A DNA stretch of 64,000 nt from Pythium myriotylum. Taxonomy: Eukaryota; Oomycota; Peronosporomycetes; Pythiales; Pythiaceae. The notes beneath the pieces were generated by a model. It did not search any database. It worked only from the letters and a program-made list of their open reading frames with translations, and had not been told where the DNA came from. Position 1 is the stretch's first letter. Each line of letters opens with the position of its first letter. Below are positions 52,119-62,843 of this stretch, piece by piece. The stretch is taken from assembly GCA_023091665.1 (NCBI GenBank), contig JALJCQ010000015.1, positions 2,294,001 through 2,358,000 of the forward strand, in the 5' to 3' direction. A program made the position numbers and the translations under genes.

Positions 52119-55100
52119 TTCAAGTCCCTCCCGCGACACAAGAAGCCCAAGTCATGCATGTGTTTGCGTACGTTGGTAGTGAGGATGCTAATGCCTACAA
52201 CAAGTTGCCAGCCTGTCAAGGTCAAAACGAAGCGCGTTCGTTCCTTGTCTCCGCTGGTGACCCCGCTCCTGATCTGGAGAGAAGCTTTCAGCTCCAGCCT
52301 GGTGAGCGTCGTGGATGGTGGTCTATGCACCCTGAGCCAGTGGGCCAGGCTGGAATCGCCATCGTAAATGGTGCCGTGTGCGACCGTAGGGTCCGCATCT
52401 TACTGGATTCCGGTTCATCTACTAGCATGGTCAGCCTCGACTTAGCTAGGAAGCTGGGACTTCAGCTCAAGTTTGGCGACCGACTCAAAGTCAACGGCAT
52501 TGGCGGCGTCGTGACTTAGGCCACAGCCAGAACCAGAGTTAAAGTGACGCTCGGCATGAGCGTCGCCTATTTTTTGGATCTCTGGGCTGGGAACATTGGC
52601 GAAGGAATCGATCGCCTCCTGGGCCTCGATTTCATGGTTCGAGCAGGGGTCCGCCTCTGTGCTTACGAAGGTTCAGTCCGACTGCCGGACGAAGAGTGTA
52701 TCCCGCCGGCGCAACTGGTCAATGGCCGAAGTTACCAGAGCGAGCGTCAGTCAACACCCGGGAAGACATTTACCTGCCACCAGGTCGCAGTGCGCTGGTA
52801 CCAGCTCGTCCCCATGACAGGAAACTCCAGGTCTGGGCATGCCGCCACGATAATTGGTTGACAACCGTTGTCACTGGATCTGGTGGGCAGTTACAGGCCG
52901 TCCGAGTGACGAATGTGTCATCCCAGCCGATCATGAACCCAGCGTCATCATTCCAGTTGAAGCTCGGCAGTTGAAGCTCGGCTGTAGAAGATTCTCCGTG
53001 GAAGATTCGACATGTGGAAGATTCTCCGTCTGGTTCTGGTTTGAATCCGGAAGGTCACCTGCCGTTGGGTCAGCGATGCGCCAGGCTCAACTCGACAAGG
53101 TATCTCGAGTGGCAGGTGCTGGTCTATGAAGGCTCTCACTCTAGCCGATATATTCGGGCTCAAGACGAATCCATCGACGCCTACAACGCCAGCCTTCCAC
53201 CCGCTGTGGTCAAACCAACCTACGACGCACCAACAAAGATCCTGTCAAGGGGCGAGGTAGAGTTGGTGCCAGGCTCATGTGGTGGTGCGTCGGATATTAA
53301 CGCGCCACCCACAACGTCGGCTGCACTAGTTGCGCCACCCTCGATGTCGACTTTCGAAGTCGCATCACCGCCACCGCAGAGTGTCTTCGTACCTAAATTG
53401 GAGGCTCCAGTTTCTCCTACTGCTTCGGCAAAGCCGTCATTGCCGGCCGAGCTTACCGCTAAGGCGGGATCAGCAGGGGAAGGAGTCGCCATGCTAGCTC
53501 TGGAAGCGCCAGAAGTGGGCGACCCCAACTTGCCACAAGATCGACTAACGGCAGCTGCGCCAGTGACGCCAGCGAACGCCGTGTCATCTCAAGTGGCAAG
53601 CCCAGTGTCACCAAAAGACCCAAGTGACACTGGTCGAAAACTTAAAATGGGCATGAAGCTGGTCCAAGGGCGTGAAACCCGGACCGATAAGCCAACCGAG
53701 CACTTGGCACGCACGTTCAAGCTGCTCGTGACCCAGGAACTCGACTCTGAGGCTGAGGCAACGACGTTCTACCAAGAAGGGATCGACTCCGTCATGCTCG
53801 ACAAGCTTCGGGACCAGTTGGCAGTACTGCCGGATCACATCGAAGTCGACCCTCTTGTAGACATAGCGACGGCTGACGTCGGCGAGCCAGGCTCAACTAC
53901 CCAGGAAGAAGACGACGCGATCCGCCGGTGTATCGAAAAACATCGCTCAGCCTTTCTCGGCTCGGGGAACGCGCTGCCCCCTCCGGCTAGGGGCGTCGCC
54001 TGCGACATCGAAGTCGAACCAGGAACCAGGCCAGTTGCCGAGAAACCCAGGCGAATTAAGTCACACCTGCTTCCCCAAGTCTATGAGCTTCTCAAGAAAC
54101 TCCTCGATGCCGGAATCATCGAGTACTCCGACTCGGAGTGGGCTAGCCCAATCGTCATCGTCATGAAGAAGAATGGCGTCGACATTAGACTCTGCATTGA
54201 CTACCGGCGTGTGAACCAGCTCATTCAGCTGATGAATTACCCGCTGCCGCTCATCGATGACCTCCTCGACAATTTTGAGAAGGCCATGTGGTTCCTGAGT
54301 TTAGACATGGCCAGCGGTTTCTGGGCCGTGCTTATGACCCAGCGGGCCAAGCACATCAGCGCTTTCGTATGTCCACTCGGCCACTTCCAGTGGATTCGGA
54401 TGCCTTTTGGCCTGAAAAACGCTCCGTTGATCTACCAGAAAGTCATTGACAACGCCCTCTGGGGATACGTTCGTCTTCCCCCGCACCTCGAAGCAGAAGT
54501 CGAATCAGAAGTCATACGCGCGCTCGGCCTAGAGCCAGTCAACGAAGTCCAAGCAGCGAAGTCAGCCGCCGAGAATGCCGGGAAGACGGTGTTCGATTTG
54601 AATATTGCCGCCCCAGAGTGTCTCGGCCCGGTGCTAGGACGAAGTTCGTATATCGATGACATTGCCTACGGTGCTCCGACGCTAGGCGAGCTGCTCCAGG
54701 TCTTGGACCAGCTCCTGTATCGGCTGCGATACTGGCAAATATCTGTCAGTCTGCCCAAGAGTTCATTCGGCAAGCATTCGATACAGTACCTCTCTCACGA
54801 AGTCAACCAGGCTGGCATCGTCGCCGCGCCAAAGATCGCGAAAGGATTACTTGATCTACCGTTCCCGACCAGCCTCAAGGCGGTGCAATCGTTCTTGGGG
54901 AGCTTGAACTATTACAACCAGTTCATTGAAGACTACGCAGTGATCGCCAGCGTCTTATACGAGCTGTCCGACGAACGGATCCGCCTGAACGATTCGCTAG
55001 ACCCGGCTCGCCGCGCGTTCGAACTGCTGAAGTCGAAACTCCTGAACGCGCCGCTGCTCAAGCATCCAGATCGCACGAAACCTTTTGTGATTATTCCCCA

Positions 55101-58100
55101 TGCCAATGAGTGGGCAATCGGCGCGGTGCTCGGCCAAGAGCATGACGGCATCATCGCTCCAGTTCGTTTCACTGGACGCACCCTGCATGACGCTGAGTTG
55201 AACTATCACCTGGCAGAAAAAGAAATTCTAGCCCTGCTCAGAGTTCTCAACGTGTATTACACATTAGTTGCTGGCCAAGAGTTGATCGTCTACACGCGTT
55301 ATTCGACTCTCAAGTGGATACTCACGTCAAAATCGGTCCAAGGACGGACACTCCAGTGGGCAGCGCTACTCTCTCCGTGGACGATGGACGTGCGGCGCGT
55401 CGATCGGGACCAGGATGGTCTGGCAGCAATTGTGGCAGCCAGTATCACACCTCGAGAAGTGCTCGACCAGGTCGCAGCCGAACTAGTGCCGTCAAAGGCC
55501 ATGCGCGTGAAGCCAGCTTTGGTAAGCATGGAGATGTTGGATGCCGAATATGAAGGTCTGGTTTTGAGTTTCGACGGTGCCGCCAAGCGCAAGTCGAATG
55601 CAGGAAGTGCGAGTTTTGTGATCTGGAGGTTGCCGGGCTGGCAGCCACTGTTCGCGAAGTCCATTTACCTGGCTGGCGTCGACGTCACTGTCAACGTGGC
55701 CGAGTACACAGGCTTGTTGCAGGGACTCGAGTTCCTGAGGTCGGGGAAATTAGGTGATCCAGTCAAACGTATCGTGGTAGTCGGCGACTCGCGGATCGCA
55801 GTCCAGCAGTGCCAAGGCGTGATCGGCTGCAATCAACCGCACTTGACCCTGCTGCTCGCCCGTTTTCATGAACTTCGAACACAATTCGAATCAGTGGAAC
55901 TCATTCACGTGGTACGTGAGTACAACGGCGCAGCAGACTACCTGGCTGGCCTGACACTACGTTCGGAAGAGACCCGCGTGGTCACTGATGAGGATACGTT
56001 TAACCAGCTCCGTCAGTTCAGCAGGCTGCCCGAACGACTCATGCGCGGCCGCTGTACTGAAGGTGTCGAAGGTCGCGGTGAGACGGCTCAAGGTCGCGGT
56101 GAGACGGCTCAAGAACAAGACGGCACAACTAGGGAACGCGGTGGAGCGACGGCGACTACGAGCGGCACATCCTCAGACCTCCCGGCGTCCGGAAGCGCGA
56201 CAGTTCTACTCGCAGAAACACGCTCGCAACGACGACGCAATGGCTCGAACGCCACTGTGGAAGTGAGGGTGTTGCCTGCAACGCGTCGAAGCCAGCGCCT
56301 CGCTGCGCAAGCCCGAGCGCCCGATGGCCCCGCGTCGCAGCGGAACCCAAGTGACTACGCCGCTGTCGGTCTGCGAGAAAGGGGGAGTGAGCACCTTCTA
56401 GCCCCTTCCTTTCCCGAGGCGCCGAGTCCGCGAAGCTCGACGAACAATGACACCGCTGCAAAGACAGTCCACAGGGCTATCGACGTCGAAGAAGGGCCTG
56501 GCTATGTACCTCCGCCGAGCCAGCAAAGCATGCATGAAGACCGCGAGGAGCCTCGAGACACGACGTTGACGAGCGTCGCTAGAGCCCCGCCACAATCCGA
56601 GGACGATTCCCCGTCCATCCTTAGAGCTGCAGGAAAGCGGAGCTCGCCTGAACAACCGATCGTGCCTGAGAGCTCGGCTCCGCGTCAGGCCCTGGCGCAT
56701 GAGGGCGTTCCCGCATCACCATCGGCATGGCCAGCAGCCCGACCGCCCGACTTCGAAGGGCCCCTCCCGCCGACGTCATCCGCGCTCCTCGACGGGGCCC
56801 CAAGTCGACCGACCAACCTCCCAAGTTCAAGTTCAAGTCCGGGCGCCGTGTCGCGAAGCTACGAAGATTCGATGCCGAGCCAGAGCGCCATACCCGCGAA
56901 TCCCGCTGGCAGTCGCCAGGACCCAGAGTATCACCGACCGTCCAACCGCGAAGGTGTGATATCCCCCGGCGTGAGCCCAACCCCGAAGCCGGCCACAGCA
57001 CGACCGACCGCCTCCGCCTTTCCAACCTCTGGGCGACAGGCGCCGAGCCTCGTTGCCACATTACCTTCCCCCTTGGAAAGCGATGGTGCGAATCAGAGGA
57101 AAGCTGATAACCGCCCGCTCTCTGCACAAGGATCCGGTGGGCGCAACGTTTCTGTTCAAGGTTCCCGCGACATGAGAACACATTCACCCATTGTCAGTGG
57201 AACGCGCTCAATTCCGTCAGCGAGCGACCGGGCAGCATTAGCCTCGTCGCTGATCAACCAGCGGCGAAGTCAACAAGACGGTGTTGCCGTGGCGCGCGTC
57301 ATCGAAGACCGCGCGCCAACTCGCCCGCCCATCCCGTTGCCGTCAGTAGATGCTGAAGCCCCGCTCGGCTCTCGCAACGCAGGACGCGCCCGCTCTCGGC
57401 TACCCGCCACCGGTTCCAATGACTGCAGCGCCTCAGAACAGGCGCCTCCAACCGCACCCGTTGGCAGCCAGCGCGACGCGCCAAGCCTAAGGGCGCACGA
57501 GCCCGTCGGCCAGACGAGCGCCGCCGTCACAATCAATCCTGTACCCGGCGAAGGATCTCAAGATGCGTTTGAAGGTGCTAACGTGGCGAGGCTTGAGCGC
57601 GTCCGCGCACATCAAGATGCAGATCCGCCCACACGGAAGCTGAGAGCTTTCCTCGCCGGCGACACGCGTGCACTCTCCCGCGATGAAGTTGCCCAGGCGG
57701 CGAAAGTTGCTGACCAGTTTGTTCTGGACGAGCACGGAGTGCTACGATATGTTAGCCTCCGTCCCGGTGCTCGTGAGAAGCCAGCTCGACTCGTGGTCCC
57801 AACCACGCTGCGGAAAGACGTGTTGCATCACTGCCACGTCGAATTTCAAGGTGGCCATCAGGGGATCACGCGTACCTACGAAAGAGTCCGGTCTGAGTAT
57901 TATTGGACCGGGATATACCAGGACGTCGTCCGTTTTTGCTCGAGCTGTGTGGATTGCAGCACCGGAAAAGGTCTCCCAGCGAATCCCGGCCCGTCTCCCG
58001 GCAACATCCAGCCGGAGTATCCGTTTCACGTCGTCTCTATGGATTTTGTACTCCCATTGCCGCCGTCTGAACAAGGGGGCACGGCGTTGCTACTCTTCCA

Positions 58101-59238
58101 GTGCATGTTCACTGGCTTCGTGATGTGTAAAGCGATGTCGGACACCAGCGCGCCAGCCGTCGCCAGGGCGTACGATGAGGTAGTCTTCCAGGGATTCGGC
58201 GCCAGTTCTGTTATTAGACACGACCAAGACCCGGTCTTCATGAGTGAAGTGTTCGCCCAATTCCGGTCCATGCTGGGGAGCCAGCAGCGCGCCACGTTGG
58301 CCTACCGGCCTCAAGCCAACGGCCAACAGGAACGCTCAGTCCAGACTGTGGCGCGCAGCATCAAGTCCTACGTCATGCGACCAGGTCAAGACGACTGGGA
58401 GGACGTGGTATATCGATTAATGTTTGCGATTAACACGTCAGTGGACGCGACACGCAGAGACACGCCATTCTTCCTCGCCCACGGTTGGGACGCCAAGTCG
58501 ACAGTCGCCGCGATGATTGCGCAAGCTCCGCGGAAGCGCACAGCCGACCGAATGCGTGCCTACGTCTGGCGGATCAAGATTCAGCGGGAATATCAGTACG
58601 CGCTAGCCTGGGCACGTGATCTCCAAGCGAAGGCAAAGCGCGGCCGAGCCGAGCGTCAAACAGCTGAGTGGGAGTAGCTCCCAGATAGCGTAAAGACCGG
58701 TTTCGAAGTAGGCGACGCCGTCTGGTTGTATCTCGCTCGTGTCAAGCCAGGACTGGCGAAGAAACTTGCGCATCATTGGCATGGCCCTTTCCGGATCGTA
58801 GAGAAGGCGAATGACCACCGTGTACGGCTCAAGACCGAAGGAACGATGTATAAGGTCAACCCGTGGGTTCATATCAGCCGCCTGAAGCCTCGTCTGTTCT
58901 TCGAAGACAGACCAAAGGGCGACTTGGAGCCAGTACCAGAGGACCTAGATTGGGACGCTGCCCTTCTGCCTGAGGATAGTTGGGCCCCCGACGAAGAGGC
59001 GGGTGAGAATGAAATGGAGAAGATACTCGACGTCCGGTGGAACTCGCAGCGCACCAGGTCCGGGAACAAGAAGACGCGCGATTATCTCGTGAAATTTGTC
59101 GGTTACGATGAACCTGAATGGATACCAGTCGCCAAAATCAAGGCCGGCCGCCTGCTGTATGAGTTCGACAACAGTAGACACGCGGAGACCAGGTTTGCAG
59201 CCATGCAATCTGGTGACGGGGAGGCGCTGCGCGACTAG
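52073..59238 (+). pseudogene. pol: G2 Pol: protease, RT, two RNase H domains, integrase, chromodomain; broken
   Basis: Protease: VRILLDSGSSTSMVSLDLAR, then TAG at 52517, a frameshift at about 52700-52735 and TGA at 52972. From 52975 to TAG 58675 the frame is open (1900 codons). RT: IIEYSDSEWASPIVIV, LDMASGFWAV, WIRMPFGLKNAPLIYQ, YIDDIAYG. First RNase H: FVIIPHANEW (catalytic Asp absent), AEKEILALLRVL. Second RNase H: SFDGAAK, NVAEYTGL, GDSRIAVQQ, NGAADYLA. A proline/serine-rich linker of about 530 residues follows. Integrase: HQGITRTYERVRSEYYW, CVDC, MDFVLPLP, HDQDPVF, NGQQERSV. After TAG 58675 (G1 has Gln) the frame continues to the chromodomain EKILDVRWNS, DYLVKFVGYDEPEWIP and TAG 59236. 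Confidence 0.92.
56071..56112 (+). repeat. Tandem repeat, 21-bp period, in the G2 linker
   Basis: GGTCGCGGTGAGACGGCTCA twice, encoding two GRGETAQ units. Confidence 0.95.
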
Positions 59239-59308
59239 CAGCGCCGAGCGGAGATGCTAGCCTCCGCTGCCAAGTGCTAGCGATTACGGGGTGCGAGTCC
59301 CATGTTGC

Positions 59309-59871
59309 CCAGGCTCTTGGCCAGGTCCGCGGTCGCAGCTCCACGGTGCTTTATCGGTCGATGACTGAACGCCAGCGTAAGAAGGTCTATGGCATTGCCA
59401 CACAGAAGATGCTGGAAGCCACGTCGTTCTACCCCAACTATACACCGGCCAAGTCTGAGATGCCGACTCTGCGCGACCGTTTGCTCAAGATCACCGTTGA
59501 GGAGTACCAGGCTATTCGCGAGAAGAAGCCTTGGAACAAGATGTTCGCGAATCGAGTGAAAGCTTTCTTCCTGTCGACACCCGGCGAATGGTCTGAAGAT
59601 CAAGCTCAGGAAGAAAGCTTTCACTCGATTCGCGAACATCTTGTTCCAAGGCTTCTTCTCGCGAATAGCCTGGTACTCCTCAACGGTGATCTTGAGCAAA
59701 CGGTCGCGCAGAGTCGGCATCTCAGACTTGGCCGGTGTATAGTTGGGGTAGAACGACGTGGCTTCCAGCATCTTCTGTGTGGCAATGCCATAGACCTTCT
59801 TACGCTGGCGTTCAGTCATCGACCGATAAAGCACCGTGGAGCTGCGACCGCGGACCTGGCCAAGAGCCTGG
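59309..59871. repeat. Large inverted repeat, 265-bp arms
   Basis: Left arm 59309-59573 and right arm 59607-59871 are reverse complements with no difference seen; the spacer is 33 bp. The arms encode part of the C-terminal domain of the antisense protein (STVLYRSMTERQRKKVYGIA to NRVKAFFLS), the right arm on the minus strand in the gene and the left arm on the plus strand. RNA from either strand would form a 265-bp hairpin. A fold-back assembly error is possible. Confidence 0.93.
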
Positions 59872-61802
59872 AAGATGATCTTGATGAACGAGCGTCGAGT
59901 CTGGCGAGCGGACGAAGGGCGTCGAATCGGTTTGATACAGTCAGCATACAGCTTCACCGGTAGGTCGACAGCGACCACCCACGCATCGTCCTCTTTGCTT
60001 GCTGGAGGCGCCTCCTCCGCGCCGCTGTCCTCAGTCTCGTCGAGCTCGACCGGCCGACTCGCGCTACCTTGGGAAGGACGTGCCTTGCCACCTCGTTCCG
60101 GCGTCCCCGTCGAGGCGTCGCGAGAAGCGTTAGGATAATCTTCGCTCCCTTCTGAGCTGGAAGTCTCTTCGCCCTGGCACTGTTGCGCCAACACCAAGTC
60201 GTTGACCAAGCTCTTCGACCTACGGCTAAGCGTCGAGGGCGAGGGTTGGGCCGACGTCGTCTGGCCTTTCGACTCCCGGTCACTGTCATCGTCGCTGGAA
60301 GCGGGAAGAGTCCGCTTGACGGGCCGCTTGCTGGCAGACCGGTGCTGAGACTTGGCCTCCGCGTCCAAACCTGCCATCGCCGAAACATCTGCGGAGAAGA
60401 GAGGGCGATAAGAAGCCAACGTCGACATCGCCGGCGGCGGAGGTCCAGGTGGCGTATCCAGGCCACTAGCCGTGCACATGAGAGCCATGCCCTTGGGTAC
60501 ATCGGCTGGCGAGCCCGTGACCGCAGCGCGAAGGAATGAATACCACTGGTCAGCTCGTCCCGCCGCACGTCCGTGAACCCAAGTGAATCGGAACAAGTCC
60601 TCCAAGGCGCTGTCGGTCCAGTGAGGGGCCGACACCTGCGCATTCTCCAGCTCCTCTACCTTGCGATGGAGACGCCGAATTCGGTCTTGAGTTCGGTGGA
60701 GATCGGCCCGGAGCTGGTCGCGCTCACTTTCGAGTTCACCCACGCTAGCCCGGAGGCGGTCAACTTCAGTGTCCAGCGTCGTCGCCAGAGTGGCAGCAGC
60801 CTGTTTCTCCTCCCGGGCTCGGAGGAGTTCGGCAGTCGTGCGGTTCACCAAGGCTTGCTCTTCCACTAGCTTATCCTTCGTGCTGAAGAAAAGCTCCTCG
60901 AGTTTCTCGGCGTGGTCAGTGGCGAGTTGGACGTGAGCAAGACATAGCAGGCTGAATTGGTTGTGCTCCGCCAACGACGTGGTTCTCGTACTCCGAAGCA
61001 CGCCCATAGTCATCAGCGCAGGGAGGAGGTTGAGAAGCCGGCGATTAACTTGAAGCGTGTATAGGAGACGCCGAACGAAACCATCAAGGCCGAAGAGTTC
61101 GTCAATGCGGCGGCCGACCAGCTGCGCGCGAAGTAATTTGTCACCGGGATCGCCTAGCTGACGCAGCTGCGAGTCAAGTTCACTGAGTGCGCGCCCGAGT
61201 GGAGATGGTCCATCGCCGTGAGGCTCACGCAAGAGCACCTGATCGAGATCACTAGGCCCGACGGCGTCCGCCAGGTCCACATCGGGGCAGACGCATGCTC
61301 GAAGAAAGGCCGCGGCGTCTCCAACTAGCGGCTGGTCCCAACTCCAGCCGCGCATCAAGACTATGAGGCGAGAACGGAGATCCCGCAGACTTCGCCCCCA
61401 GGCTATGGCGCCCGCAATCGACTTCTCGCCTGGATGCTCCCCAGTCCCCCCGGCGCTGGCATCTTCGGAGTCCTCGTCGCATCGAGGCATCAGTGCTGTC
61501 GTGTGTTTCACCACCTCCTGGAGCTTGGCCGTCAGGTCCGCCAAGAATCGAGCGAGGTCGTCAGGATGCGCGCGGTTAGGATCTGGCCGGAGCTCTCCAA
61601 TCGTCAGCTCGCCGATCTGTTCGTCGTCGTCGGCAGCAGCAGAGTCAGTCTTAGCGTCCGAGTTCGAGCAGAGAGGTGGCCGTTCAACCTTCGACGTGCT
61701 CCCCGCCACCCCGGGCACTGGCTGCGGACCAGAAGGCCCAGCCGGAGGAACGGAACCCGCGCCCTCGTTCGCGACTATGCCACTGCTTGCCGGAGCACTC
61801 AT
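59607..61802 (-). CDS. G2 antisense gene: unknown coiled-coil protein
   Basis: ATG at 61802 (MSAPASSGIVANEGAGSVPP) lies 54 bp inside the 3' LTR. The frame is intact for about 730 codons to the inverted repeat and reads on through it to 59277 (841 codons). Order: disordered N-terminus; helical domain (about residues 90-290: AAAFLRACVCPDVDLADAV, VLLREPHGDGPSPLGRALSE, LRAQLVGRRIDELFGLDGF); coiled coil (about 300-385: ASVGELESERDQLRADLHRT); a W-rich motif (EDLFRFTWVHGRAAGRADQW); acidic serine-rich linker; C-terminal domain (FYPNYTPAKSEMPTLRDRLL, KPWNKMFANRVKAFFLS). Homologous in order and motifs to the broken G1 gene. No family is recognised. It could be a structural or regulatory protein of the element (inference). 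Residues beyond the right arm are probably not native. Confidence 0.75.
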
Positions 61803-61855
61803 CTCTCGCTCGTCTTCGCTGCGCGACCGCGATCTCGAAATGAGGGAAGGGCGGA

Positions 61856-62843
61856 TGTGAAGAAGTGCCCAGTGCTCACGAGGTCACCTCCCATCCGGCC
61901 GTTGAAGACCAGCCCCCTAGGGGGACCCGGCCCACGGGCTGGACCTGGCCGGGACTGATAGGAGTAGATCCAGCCGTTTGAGTATAATCGGTGGTTGAGG
62001 AGGTGGCAGTAGCCACGGCACAGTGTGCCACCCACCTGGTACTGGGTACCATACCCAGCACCGACCTCGACAACGGCTATCCAGCGCCAGATTCCCAAAA
62101 GTAGGTAGTTCTCAGGTCTAGTCACAAAAGTAGGTGTGATCGTTGAGAGCCAGCTTCGCTGGCTCTCTAAGGGGCTGGCCCCCTTCTAAGAGACTTCGCT
62201 TTTCACCGTCAACCCCCCAAGTCGTCGACTCGAGCTCCAGGAAGGACGCGTGGCAACGACACCAGGTAAGCCTGCGCTAGCGTCAGTGTGCCCCAGTCGA
62301 TATTGCACGTGAGTCTGGCTGGTTGGCTGGTGGACTCTTGCGGTGTGCGTGTGGAGAGGGGAGTCGAACCCTTATCAAAGCCCCTGCTAAGGATTCTGGG
62401 TCCCCCAGAGTCCAAGGCATTTCATATCCTGCGCCAGTCACCTGGCGCATTTCATATTGGTGTGTAGTTTATAAAGAGTGTTGCTTGGGATCGAGCGAGT
62501 CTCCGTCCCAGGTCAGAGAGCTAGCGGATCGAAGGGAACTTCCGTCCTAGCCCTCGCCTGTATTGTTGTATTATCTGTATATCGATTTGGTCTGGTCAAG
62601 CGGCAGCCCCGCCAGAGTTCGTGTGGGAGGCGCCTCGTGGACGTATTTCCCCTTTACTTAAGCTCAAAAGGACCACCCCGAAGGAGAGGGACACACAACG
62701 TGAGGTACGAAGCCAGAGCTGCGATTATCACAACGGATCGCAGCTCGCTCGGCCTGTGTATATCTGTTTTTGCACATATATATTTGGCTGGGTCTATACC
62801 CCTTTTCTCCATAACTGGCGAAAAGGCATCGCACATCATCACA
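61856..62843 (+). repeat. G2 3' LTR
   Basis: Partner of 48190-49177. Followed by TCAC and the continuation of the G3 RT codons. Confidence 0.95.

Larger units (their letters stand above)
48190..62843 (+). mobile_element. Ty3/gypsy retrotransposon G2, nested in G3
   Basis: 14.65 kb with two 988-bp LTRs (TGTGA ... TCACA ends) that differ at about two positions. TCAC lies on both sides (48186-48189 and 62844-62847), a 4-bp target duplication, or 5 bp ATCAC if the terminal A is shared. Same plan as G1: gag, frameshift signal, pol with dual RNase H and chromodomain, antisense gene. Lesions: TAG in gag (50664), TAG and TGA plus a frameshift in the protease region, TAG in the integrase tail (58675), and a large inverted repeat at the 3' end of the antisense gene. 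Confidence 0.96.

Noticed and set aside
59274..59963. Plus-strand ORF of 229 codons after G2 pol
   Set aside because: It is produced by the inverted repeat, which places part of the antisense coding sequence on the plus strand.
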